Source of the DNA: Prevotella sp.
Lineage (GTDB): Bacteria > Bacteroidota > Bacteroidia > Bacteroidales > Bacteroidaceae
Assembly (NCBI GenBank): GCA_017541365.1
Contig: JAFXZF010000100.1
Location: forward strand, 40,839-104,838
Direction: 5' to 3'
DNA: 64,000 bases
Below are positions 44,101 through 50,415 of the stretch, piece by piece. Under the pieces are notes generated by a model. It did no database searches, was not told the DNA's origin, and was given only the letters and a program-made list of their open reading frames with translations. Each line of letters opens with the position of its first letter. The stretch's first letter is position 1. The position numbers and the translations under genes are program-made.

Positions 44101-44571
44101 AGTGGCAGAAGCTTCATCAAATGCTCCCTTATAGAACTGGCTCCTGCCCATTAGCATCCATGCCTTCCATAGGAAGGGGTTGTACTCTCGACGTGTGAGC
44201 CATTCTATGTCTTTGTCGGTCTTGCGGCGGTCTTTATTCCACTCTGGCTTTGCCTTTATACTATGCAGGTGTATAGCCTTCTCTGCCTTTGTTATTGCAA
44301 TGTCGTAGTTTGACTTGCCCAGGTCGCGGCTTGCCTTATTGCCTACGGTATAGAGGGGTATTAGCTCCGTAAAGTTGTCTTTGTTGCCATTCTCTTTCTC
44401 AACTGAGGCATCGATGTATGCCAGTGTGCCGTTATAGTAAGTGTTGTATTTGGCTGTAAAAGCATGCCAGAAACGCGTTGAAGCCGTATTCTTCTTTGTA
44501 GAACACGACGCCAAAGCCATCAGTGTAAGGCCTAACAGAGCAATATGTATGTGTAAATTACGTATTTTCAA
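41107..44571 (-). CDS. porW: PorW/SprE-like TPR lipoprotein of Type IX secretion
   Basis: Lipoprotein with lipobox LMALASC (Cys23). The mature N-terminus (RFWHAFTAKYNTYYNGTLAY) and the following tetratricopeptide repeats (residues about 30-420, and again about 580-760) match the PorW/SprE family, which links the T9SS energised core to its outer-membrane translocon. The 1154 residues end in an acidic, Glu/Val-rich tail of about 200 residues with a 9-residue tandem (DAIEVAPSE, 41416-41490). Its first codons overlap aroA by 14 bases. With GldH and PorX nearby, the assignment is well supported, although the tail varies between species. Confidence 0.85.
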   Translation of the reverse strand: MKIRNLHIHIALLGLTLMALASCSTKKNTASTRFWHAFTAKYNTYYNGTLAYIDASVEKENGNKDNFTELIPLYTVGNKASRDLGKSNYDIAITKAEKAIHLHSIKAKPEWNKDRRKTDKDIEWLTRREYNPFLWKAWMLMGRSQFYKGAFDEASATFAYMSRLYKGQPAIYGKARAWLAKCYIESGWIYDAEDVIRNMQRDSIDWRAQKEWDYTLCDYYLHTGDLAEAAKYLRKVIKHEMRSKQRAREYYLLGQIEAAQKNNKEAYKAFKKVIGQHPSYELRFNANISMTEVMAQGQSKKMIGKLRRMARDDNNSEFLDQIYYAIGNIYLAEKDTTNAIAAYEKGNKKATRSGIEKGVLLLHLGDIYWEKERYSDAKRCYGEAIGLLDKERPDYAQLSERSKVLDELVPYTDAIHLQDSLQELSRLPEHDLMVKIDDIIEALKKREKEEAREAAQAEIEKNQTTGNSSNIKANSAANRATNSATSQMGSSDNAPWYFYSPIAVQQGKQAFERLWGKRENIDDWQRSNKTVVGDVGSNSTDTPELDWDSLTDEQRDSIAREEERQEMLAAKQDSAVSDPHKRDYYLAQIPFTDEQKAESDNIIMESLLKSAIIFKDKLNNLPLSEKAFRRLEEQYPQYEPKDEAYYHLFLLHSRKDDSNKAQTYVDKLKAEYPESKWTLTVTDPYFYENARYGKHIEDSLYGATYEAFKTDRFREVYDNVKLSENRFPLGDNRDRFIFLYGMSKLNDGDVKSCTESMEDIVKNYPKSPVSEMAGMIINGVKAGKRLYGAKFDLGDVWNRRTGVLTDADSIAARTFSTDPNTDFLFVFAYAPDSLKENQLLFQLARYNFTSFLVRNFDITIDNAQGMHHMTVSGFRNFNEARQYANILMQQEGIRQTAHQARAIVISKDNLELIGQRYSYNDYDTFYVHHFAPLAIVKPEQLYEPVTVKTESKSDVKADMPQRERLDENGNPIDTDPVKPMLPTEEVAPGGAMPVTNNGEENESDGIIAVPEETIAIPEETEIEVQEETIEVTPSEDAIEVAPSEDAIEVAPEEPVTETSGTEVVIQEDVASPVSNETEENFVITTDAETKPTDEEVIIIDDTPAKGNEGNEGESFILDDTPQQQSNDSGESYILEDDKKSMDAIEDEYYELDGF
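41416..41490. repeat. 27-base coding tandem repeat in the porW tail
   Basis: About three copies of a 27-base unit encoding DAIEVAPSE (minus strand). The copies are close enough at DNA level for slippage, so tail length may vary between strains. Confidence 0.8.
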
Positions 44572-45862
44572 TTGTGAACTTTGCCTTCCTCAGGTCATCC
44601 CAGAAGGTAGGATAACTTTTTGTTACTACCTCGGGATTGTTTATCTTCAGTCCAGGGAACATGATGCAGGCAGGAGCGAATGCCATTGCCATACGATGAT
44701 CTTCGTAAGTGTCGATGACGGGTGTCTCGCTTATTTCCCTACGTGTGCCGTCCCAGCTGAGCACTCCCTCCTCGCTGTCGTCGAGGTCATAGCCCAGTTT
44801 TGCCATCTCAGTTTTTAGGGCAGCTATGCGGTCAGTCTCTTTTATACGCAGAGTCTGCAGCCCCATGAAGCGAAATGGTATCCCGAGCAGTGCCGTCGTC
44901 ACTACCACCGTTTGTGCGAGGTCGGGCTGGTTGATAAAGTCGAAATCAAATCGTGGCAACCCCCTGTGATGTGCGCTGAGAGTTACGGTGTTGGGTTTCA
45001 GCGGTGCCTTCTCAGCGAAGTCGGTCTTTACGCCAAGCATGGAGAAGATGTAGCGTATGGCAGAGTCGCCTTGCCTCGAACCGTCCATCAGTCCTGGCAG
45101 TACTACGGTGTCTTCGTCCCCTTTGCCTTTCTTCGCAAGGAGTGCCACTATCTCATACCAATAGCTGCTGGCGCTCCAGTCGTTTTCGATTGTAAATGGC
45201 ACACTGCGATAGGGCTTTGGCTTTACCTCTATTGTGGAGCCGTCGAGCCAGTCTATGTCAGCTCCAAACTCCCTCATGGTGCATATCGTGAGGTCTATAT
45301 ATGGTCGTGATATGATGTTGCCCTTGAGGTGCAGTGTCAGTCCTTTTTTCATTACCGGACCTATCATAAGCAGGGCAGAGGTGTACTGCGATGATACGTT
45401 GCCGTCTATTTCCAGCCGACCTCCCTCCAGTTGTTTGCCTCTGATGCGCAGTGGTGGATAACCTTCTCTGTTGGCATAGTCTATCTCTGCTCCCAGTTGC
45501 CTTAGGGCATCCACCAGCACCGATATGGGACGCTGCATCATGCGCTCCGTGCCCGTCAGTATGTGTTCTTTCTGTGTCACGCTGAGCAGTGCCGTCATGA
45601 AGCGCATCGCCGTGCCGGCAGCTTTGATGTTGATGACATAGGGCATATTTTTCAGTGCTGCCACCATCACGTCTGTGTCGTCACACTGACTTAGATTTTC
45701 GGGGTGTGTGATTATGTTGCCGTTATCTTCGTCTGACGATGCAGTGAGATGACTACCGTGTGCCAGAGCATTGATTACCAACGCCCTGTTGCTGATGCTC
45801 TTTGATGCAGGCAGGTCTATGTTTGTGTTTACCCTCTCGGGGGCATAAAGTTTGTATTGCAT
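44558..45862 (-). CDS. aroA: 3-phosphoshikimate 1-carboxyvinyltransferase (EPSP synthase)
   Basis: Makes EPSP from shikimate-3-phosphate and PEP in aromatic amino-acid synthesis. It shows LPASKSISNRALVINAL (substrate-binding Lys/Ser/Arg), AAGTAMRFMTALLS, GNVSSQYTSALLMIGP, LRIKETDRIAALKTEMAKLG and DTYEDHRMAMAFAPA. Length 434. A slightly enlarged segment before CDDTDV (SSDEDNGNIITHPENLSQ) is the only oddity. First gene of an aroA-porW-trxA set, with a consensus promoter, divergent from ribD. Confidence 0.96.
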   Translation of the reverse strand: MQYKLYAPERVNTNIDLPASKSISNRALVINALAHGSHLTASSDEDNGNIITHPENLSQCDDTDVMVAALKNMPYVINIKAAGTAMRFMTALLSVTQKEHILTGTERMMQRPISVLVDALRQLGAEIDYANREGYPPLRIRGKQLEGGRLEIDGNVSSQYTSALLMIGPVMKKGLTLHLKGNIISRPYIDLTICTMREFGADIDWLDGSTIEVKPKPYRSVPFTIENDWSASSYWYEIVALLAKKGKGDEDTVVLPGLMDGSRQGDSAIRYIFSMLGVKTDFAEKAPLKPNTVTLSAHHRGLPRFDFDFINQPDLAQTVVVTTALLGIPFRFMGLQTLRIKETDRIAALKTEMAKLGYDLDDSEEGVLSWDGTRREISETPVIDTYEDHRMAMAFAPACIMFPGLKINNPEVVTKSYPTFWDDLRKAKFTIENT

Positions 45863-45874
45863 AATTAACTAACG

Positions 45875-45906
45875 CAAAGTTACTGTTTTATTGCGACATA
45901 CGCAAA
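45875..45906 (-). promoter_or_regulatory. Promoter of aroA
   Basis: Minus strand: TTTG (45903-45906), 20 bases, TAACTTTG (45875-45882), 12 bases before the aroA ATG. Confidence 0.75.
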
Positions 45907-45982
45907 AAAAACTATGTTTTTTAAGTCTATATAACGTTGATTGCCTCGTTATCGCTAATCTCTGCAAATTCTTATAAAATAA

Positions 45983-46014
45983 TTTGTACGGACAAACAAA
46001 AATGCTTAACTTTG
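45983..46014 (+). promoter_or_regulatory. Promoter of the riboflavin operon
   Basis: TTTG (45983-45986), 20 bases, TAACTTTG (46007-46014), 18 bases before the ribD ATG. The very short leader leaves no room for an FMN riboswitch. Confidence 0.78.
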
Positions 46015-46032
46015 CAGTTTGAAAAGTCAACA

Positions 46033-47235
46033 ATGATAACAGAGGATGACATATTACTGATGCAGGATGCCATGCTTCTTGCCCAAAGGGGTGAGGGGCT
46101 GGTAAACCCCAATCCGCTCGTTGGTGCGCTGATAGTAAAGGATGATGAGGTGGTGGCACGAGGCTGGCACACTCGCTATGGCGACCTGCATGCTGAGCGT
46201 GAGGCGTTCAGGGATGCTGAGGAGCGTAAGGTGGATTGCAAGGGCACCACGATGTATGTCACTCTTGAGCCTTGTTGTCATCAAGGACATCAGCCACCAT
46301 GCACAGATGCCATCATAGAGCATGGTGTGAAACGCGTAGTGGTAGGAGTGCTTGACCCTAACCCACTTGTCGCAGGTAAGGGAGTGGAAATACTCCGTAA
46401 CGCTGGTATAGAGGTGGAGGTGATGGACAGTTCACAGTTGGCAGTTAACAATTCACAGTTAAATGATGGCTGTGCTCAGTTGGTTCAGCAACTGAAGGTA
46501 CAAAACCGCGTGTTTCGCAAATATATAACAACCAACATGCCGTGGGTGACAGCCAAGTGGGCGATGACCCTTGACGGAAAGATTGCTACTACGACTGGTG
46601 ACAGTAAGTGGATAACATCAGAGAAAGCGAGGGAACGTGTGCATTTGATGCGCAAAAACAATATGGCGATACTTTGTGGCATTGGTACGGTGATGGCAGA
46701 TGATCCTATGCTCAATGTGCGTCTCACAGAAGAGCGCATGAAACAGTTGGGTATCAAGGAGCACGAAGTGCGACAGCCCATAAGGATAGTGGCAGACCGC
46801 CAGGCGCGCCTGCCGTTGGAAAGCCAACTGGTAAGTACCGCACACGAGATACCCCTGATAGTGGTGTACGGCAATTCTGCCGATGAGGAGAAGTTGCAGC
46901 AGTTGCGTGATGCTGGTGTGACACTGTGGAACTGCAACACGCTCACCGAACTCATCCAGCGTGCAGGTGCTGAGAAGATCGACTCCATCATGCTCGAAAG
47001 TGGCGGTACCCTAAGTGAGGCACTACTCAAGGAGGGACTCATCGATGAGGTGGTGGCATTTATCGCACCTAAGATAGTGGGTGGCAAGGGTGCCAAAACC
47101 CCTGTAGAGGGTGATGGCGTAAGCATGATGGGCGAAGCCATAGAGCTGACTAATCAGATAGTCGAGACCATAGGCTCCGATGTGATGATTTCAGGATTGG
47201 TAAAGAAACTCAGCACAAACAGCTCGTTTTCGTAG
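46033..47235 (+). CDS. ribD: Riboflavin biosynthesis deaminase/reductase RibD
   Basis: Second and third steps of riboflavin synthesis. The deaminase half has NPNPLVGALIV, zinc ligands HAERE and PCCHQGHQPPCTD. The reductase half starts near residue 165 (WVTAKWAMTLDGKIATTTGD) and has GIGTVMADDPMLNVR. Start ATG 46033 fits the promoter; the frame upstream of it is not part of the protein. Between the domains, residues about 132-144 (SSQLAVNNSQLND) come from a CACAGTT repeat. The last residues and the stop codon come from a TTTTCGTAG repeat unit. Length 400. Confidence 0.94.
   Translation: MITEDDILLMQDAMLLAQRGEGLVNPNPLVGALIVKDDEVVARGWHTRYGDLHAEREAFRDAEERKVDCKGTTMYVTLEPCCHQGHQPPCTDAIIEHGVKRVVVGVLDPNPLVAGKGVEILRNAGIEVEVMDSSQLAVNNSQLNDGCAQLVQQLKVQNRVFRKYITTNMPWVTAKWAMTLDGKIATTTGDSKWITSEKARERVHLMRKNNMAILCGIGTVMADDPMLNVRLTEERMKQLGIKEHEVRQPIRIVADRQARLPLESQLVSTAHEIPLIVVYGNSADEEKLQQLRDAGVTLWNCNTLTELIQRAGAEKIDSIMLESGGTLSEALLKEGLIDEVVAFIAPKIVGGKGAKTPVEGDGVSMMGEAIELTNQIVETIGSDVMISGLVKKLSTNSSFS
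46427..46462. repeat. TTCACAGTTGGCAGTTAACA repeat inside ribD
   Basis: Tandem CAGTTnnCAGTTAA units in the linker between the deaminase and reductase domains, read as NSQL-like units. Confidence 0.7.
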
Positions 47236-47280
47236 CAACATGGTTGCGTTTCGTTTTCGTAGCCCGTAGGGCGTTTCGTA
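47225..47280. repeat. Tandem mini-hairpin array with GTTTCGTA spacers (ribD-ribE)
   Basis: Two palindromes with 3-base loops, GCAAC-atg-GTTGC (47235-47247) and GCCC-gta-GGGC (47262-47272), joined by TTTCGTTTTCGTA and ending in GTTTCGTA (47273). It supplies the ribD stop codon and ends 10 bases before ribE. Confidence 0.9.
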
Positions 47281-47290
47281 CAAAGTTTAT

Positions 47291-48025
47291 ATGTTCACTG
47301 GAATAGTAGAGGAAATAGGCACCATTAAGAGCATTCGCCGAGGGGTAAAGAGTATATCCCTCGAGATTGGTGCGTCAACCATTCTGGAGGGCACAAACGT
47401 GGGCGACTCCATCTGCACCAATGGTGTGTGCCTCACGGTAACAAGTCTCCCTTCCCTTCAAGGGAGGGCGGGAGGTGAATCTTCTTTCACCGCTGACGTG
47501 ATGCCCCAAACTATGCGTATGACAGCATTGGGTGGTCTCAAACCAGGTGACAAGGTAAACCTTGAGAGAGCTCTTATGTTGCAGTCACGTCTTGGTGGTC
47601 ACATCGTGTCAGGCCATATCGACGGAGTAGGCAGGGTGATAAAGCGTGAACAGGACGATACAGCCCTGTGGCTATGGATAGAGGCACCAGCCAGCATCAT
47701 GCGCTACATCATAGATAAAGGTAGCATAACGATTCAGGGCGTGAGTCTGACAGTGGCCAAAGCTCCCTCTCCACAAGAGAAAGCGGCAGGAAAGTCTTCC
47801 TTCGCCGTGTCGCTCATACCTCACACTCAGAATGCCACCACGCTCCACACTGCCAAGGTGGGCGACAAGGTAAACCTCGAAAACGATGTGATAGCAAAGT
47901 ACGTAGAGAACTTCGTACGATACGGAGCCTCTGGCTCCTACGATACGGAGCCTCTGGCTCCTACGATACGCCCTTCGGGCTACGATAACTTAGACCTCTA
48001 TCGTGACTTCATGCTACGAGCATAA
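47291..48025 (+). CDS. ribE: Riboflavin synthase alpha chain with three repeat-encoded inserts
   Basis: Dismutates two lumazines into riboflavin. The two lumazine-binding domains are clear: MFTGIVEEIGTI, SRLGGHIVSGHIDGVG, then NVIAKYVE-like DVIAKYVENF. Normal length is about 200; this one has 244. The excess lies in three places: residues 52-64 (in TSLPSLQGRAGGESSF), residues 157-169 (in AKAPSPQEKAAGKSSF), and residues 211-231 near the C-terminus (GASGSYDTEPLAPTIRPSGY). All are repeat-encoded. The first two occupy the same beta-turn in each duplicated domain. The catalytic N-terminus and the ligand residues look intact. It lies between ribD and ribBA in an operon. Confidence 0.93.
   Translation: MFTGIVEEIGTIKSIRRGVKSISLEIGASTILEGTNVGDSICTNGVCLTVTSLPSLQGRAGGESSFTADVMPQTMRMTALGGLKPGDKVNLERALMLQSRLGGHIVSGHIDGVGRVIKREQDDTALWLWIEAPASIMRYIIDKGSITIQGVSLTVAKAPSPQEKAAGKSSFAVSLIPHTQNATTLHTAKVGDKVNLENDVIAKYVENFVRYGASGSYDTEPLAPTIRPSGYDNLDLYRDFMLRA
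47444..47486. repeat. C/G-rich palindrome in ribE, first domain
   Basis: CTCCC-TTCCCTTCAAGGGA-GGGCGGGAGG, followed by TGAATC. It lies in the turn before SSFTADV. Confidence 0.8.
47759..47800. repeat. C/G-rich palindrome in ribE, second domain (degenerate)
   Basis: CTCCCTCTC-caca-AGAGAAAGCGGCAGG, followed by AAAGTC. It lies in the turn before SSFAVSL, the position equivalent to the first copy. Confidence 0.75.
47916..47989. repeat. Tandem mini-hairpin array with TACGATAC spacers, in frame in ribE
   Basis: GGAGCC-tct-GGCTCC twice (47924 and 47947) and GCCC-ttc-GGGC (47970), separated by identical TACGATAC 8-mers at 47916, 47939 and 47962. The reverse complement of the spacer, GTATCGTA, differs by one base from the GTTTCGTA spacer of the other two arrays. 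Confidence 0.92.
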
Positions 48026-48035
48026 CGCATATTTC

Positions 48036-48067
48036 ATTCAACTTTCAACATTCAACTTTCAACCCAA
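48036..48067. repeat. TCAACTTTCAACATTCAAC repeat
   Basis: Imperfect 9-11 base units fill the ribE-ribBA spacer up to the TTG start codon of ribBA. Confidence 0.75.
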
Positions 48068-49285
48068 TTGAACAATTACAACACTATAGACGAAGCACTT
48101 CATGCTCTGCGACAGGGCAAATGCATACTCGTAATCGACGATCCCGACCGTGAGAACGAGGGCGACCTCGTGTGTGCTGCACAGTTTGCTACCACTGAGA
48201 ATGTCAATCTCATGGCGTCTGTGGCTAAGGGACTCATCTGCATGCCTATGAGCAAGGCACTGTGTGAGCGCCTCGACCTGCCTCAGATGGTGATGCACAA
48301 TAGCGACAACCATCAGACGGCATTCACAGTCTCCGTTGACCATATCACCACTACTACTGGCATCTCGGCAGTAGAGCGTGGCATCACGGCACGTGCCATT
48401 GCCGACCCTGACAGCAAACCTCGTGACTTCCGTCGCCCAGGCCACATGTTTCCCCTGCAGGCAAGGGAGGGTGGCGTGTTGGTGCGCTCCGGTCATACGG
48501 AGGCGACAGTTGACCTCTGTCGTCTCGCAGGACTTACCGAGGCAGGATTATGTTGCGAGATAATGCGTGAGGACGGCACCATGATGCGCACCAAGGAACT
48601 GCTACAGCTTGCTAAGGAGCAAGACCTCGTTTGTGTCACCATCAAGTCACTCATTGAGTATCGACGCCGTACGGAGAAGCTTATAGAGCGCATCACCGAT
48701 GCCGAACTGCCCACGAAGTATGGCACCTTCCGTGCTGTGGGATATATCAATAAGGTGACGGGTGAGCATCATGTGGCACTCGTAAAGGGTGATATTACCA
48801 CCCCCGAACCAGTGCTGTGCCGCGTGCACTCCGAGTGTCTCACGGGCGATGCCTTCGGCAGTTTGCGTTGTGACTGTGGCGAACAACTCGCTGAGGCTCT
48901 CCGCCGCATCGAGGCAAAGGGTAGGGGAGTGCTCCTCTATCTGCGACAGGAAGGCCGTGGCATAGGACTTATCAACAAACTTAAGGCCTACAAACTGCAG
49001 GACGAGGGTATGGATACCGTAGAGGCAAATATAGCACTCGGTTTCGCTGCCGACCTCCGTGAGTATGGCACAGGTGCAAGCATCCTTGCCGACCTTGGAG
49101 TGAAGGACCTTATCCTTATGACCAACAATCCGCAGAAGATCAGCGGCATCGATGGATTCGGACTGCGTGTAGTATCTCGTGAACCCATCGAGATGACATG
49201 CAATGAGAAGGATGAATTCTATATGTACACCAAATACGCCAAGATGGGACACTTGCTCCACGTCAAAGCACCCAAGAAACCATAA
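48068..49285 (+). CDS. ribBA: RibBA: DHBP synthase / GTP cyclohydrolase II
   Basis: Supplies both riboflavin precursors. Residues 1 to about 200 are 3,4-dihydroxy-2-butanone-4-phosphate synthase ([42 protein letters not shown]). Residues about 205-400 are GTP cyclohydrolase II ([20 protein letters not shown] zinc cysteines, [20 protein letters not shown]). Length 405. The frame starts at TTG 48068 ([11 protein letters not shown]), directly after a repeat tract; no in-frame ATG lies close upstream. Confidence 0.95.
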   Translation: MNNYNTIDEALHALRQGKCILVIDDPDRENEGDLVCAAQFATTENVNLMASVAKGLICMPMSKALCERLDLPQMVMHNSDNHQTAFTVSVDHITTTTGISAVERGITARAIADPDSKPRDFRRPGHMFPLQAREGGVLVRSGHTEATVDLCRLAGLTEAGLCCEIMREDGTMMRTKELLQLAKEQDLVCVTIKSLIEYRRRTEKLIERITDAELPTKYGTFRAVGYINKVTGEHHVALVKGDITTPEPVLCRVHSECLTGDAFGSLRCDCGEQLAEALRRIEAKGRGVLLYLRQEGRGIGLINKLKAYKLQDEGMDTVEANIALGFAADLREYGTGASILADLGVKDLILMTNNPQKISGIDGFGLRVVSREPIEMTCNEKDEFYMYTKYAKMGHLLHVKAPKKP

Positions 49286-49324
49286 GTCAAGGTAATGTCT
49301 TAACCCCTTAACTCCTAAATAAAA

Positions 49325-49786
49325 ATGAAGAAACTCGAAGGACAGCTGGTATCAGCCGGCATGAAGATTGGCATTGTAGCCTCTCGTTTTAACGACTTTA
49401 TAGTAAATCACCTCGTAGCAGGAGCAGAGGACTGCTTCGTGCGTCATGGTGGCAACAGCGACGACCTCACCCTTGCCCTCGTGCCAGGAGCATTTGAGAT
49501 ACCTCTCACTGCACAGAAGATGGCTGAGAGCGGCAAGTATGATGCCGTGGTATGTCTCGGTGCTGTGATACGTGGCGCTACGCCTCATTTCGATATGGTG
49601 GCCAACGAGTCAGCAAAGGGCATCGCACAGGCAGCTATGAAGTCTGGCATCCCAGTGCTCAATGGCATCCTCACCACCGACTCTATCGAGCAGGCAGTGG
49701 AGCGTGCAGGCACAAAGGCAGGTAACAAGGGTGCCGATGCCATGATATCAGCCATCGAGATGATAAATCTCAACAAGGCTTTGTAA
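49325..49786 (+). CDS. ribH: 6,7-dimethyl-8-ribityllumazine synthase
   Basis: Condenses the RibA- and RibB-derived precursors to lumazine, forming icosahedral or pentameric shells. Motifs: [38 protein letters not shown] with the catalytic His, and [16 protein letters not shown]. Length 153. Last enzyme of ribD-ribE-ribBA-ribH. Confidence 0.96.
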   Translation: MKKLEGQLVSAGMKIGIVASRFNDFIVNHLVAGAEDCFVRHGGNSDDLTLALVPGAFEIPLTAQKMAESGKYDAVVCLGAVIRGATPHFDMVANESAKGIAQAAMKSGIPVLNGILTTDSIEQAVERAGTKAGNKGADAMISAIEMINLNKAL

Positions 49787-49791
49787 TATTT

Positions 49792-49908
49792 ATGGGTCAA
49801 TACTGGACACGCAAGGGTGACGAAGAGTTTGAGGATGAGAAGACCATCAATCCCTTCGAAGAGAAGCAAGTAAAGAGCGACCGTAACGTTCCCAAGCCAA
49901 AACAATAA
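49792..49908 (+). CDS. Small ORF at the end of the riboflavin operon (38 aa)
   Basis: ATG 49792 begins MGQYWTRKGDEEFEDEKTIN, followed by an equally charged C-terminal half ending PKPKQ. It starts 5 bases after the ribH stop and its own stop codon is immediately followed by a strong terminator. It has no membrane segment. The position, codon use like its neighbours, and sharp operon boundary support translation. No family is recognised. Confidence 0.55.
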   Translation: MGQYWTRKGDEEFEDEKTINPFEEKQVKSDRNVPKPKQ

Positions 49909-49947
49909 AAAATAGGCTACTCGCAGATTTTGCGAGTAGCCTATTTT
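49909..49947. terminator. Terminator of the riboflavin operon
   Basis: A perfect 16-bp stem AAAATAGGCTACTCGC / GCGAGTAGCCTATTTT, 7-base loop, with A/T-rich flanks. It can also serve the convergent SDR gene. Confidence 0.92.
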
Positions 49948-49961
49948 AGTTTAAGGGTATA

Positions 49962-50375
49962 TTACATCGCAGTGACATTGAAAACGCCATCCACGACGGC
50001 GACGGTGCCCGTAACGAACTTGGCTGCATCAGACATCAAGTAGTGTATGGTGCCACAGAGTTCCTCTGGCTCGCCCATACGTGAGAATGGGGTCTGGCGT
50101 ATCACATCATTACCACGTTTGGTGTAGCTACCGTCGGGATTTGTCAGCAAAGCACGATTCTGCTCTGTGTTCATCACGTCCATCTTGACGAACTCACACT
50201 CGCCGCCTGCCACTGTGATGTCGTTCACCACCTCGGCTCCTACATTCTCCTTTCTGCCGCCTATTATCACTTTTGCACCTTCTAGTGCATGATATTTTGC
50301 TATGCAGCGACCAAGAATACCTGTGCCGCCAGTTATGACTACGACGTAGTCCCTAATGTTGAATAAATTGTTCAT
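49962..50375 (-). pseudogene. SDR dehydrogenase remnant with in-frame internal deletion
   Basis: The first 75 residues or so match the start of a short-chain dehydrogenase (VVVITGGTGILGRCIAKYHA, IIGGRKENVG). The last 60 match the end of a D-mannonate/fructuronate-reductase-like SDR (NRALLTNPDGSYTKRGND, RMGEPEELCGTIHYLMSD, VTGTVAVVDG). About 120-130 residues are absent, including the NAG motif, the catalytic Ser and YxxxK. The junction is MNTEQ-NRALL, where full-length relatives carry both an EQ-type word after the Rossmann part and LTEQNR further on, so deletion between short direct repeats is likely. VVDGVFNV also departs from the usual VVDGGFN. The protein cannot be a working dehydrogenase. 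The frame could start at a TTG 27 bases earlier. Confidence 0.8.
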
Positions 50376-50415
50376 ATTAATCAAAGTTGGTGTCTTTGAC
50401 AATTATAAATGGACA

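Noticed and set aside
45987..46032. FMN riboswitch ahead of ribD
   Set aside because: The -7 box ends 18 bases before the ATG, so there is no leader long enough for an RFN element, and none of its conserved helices are visible.
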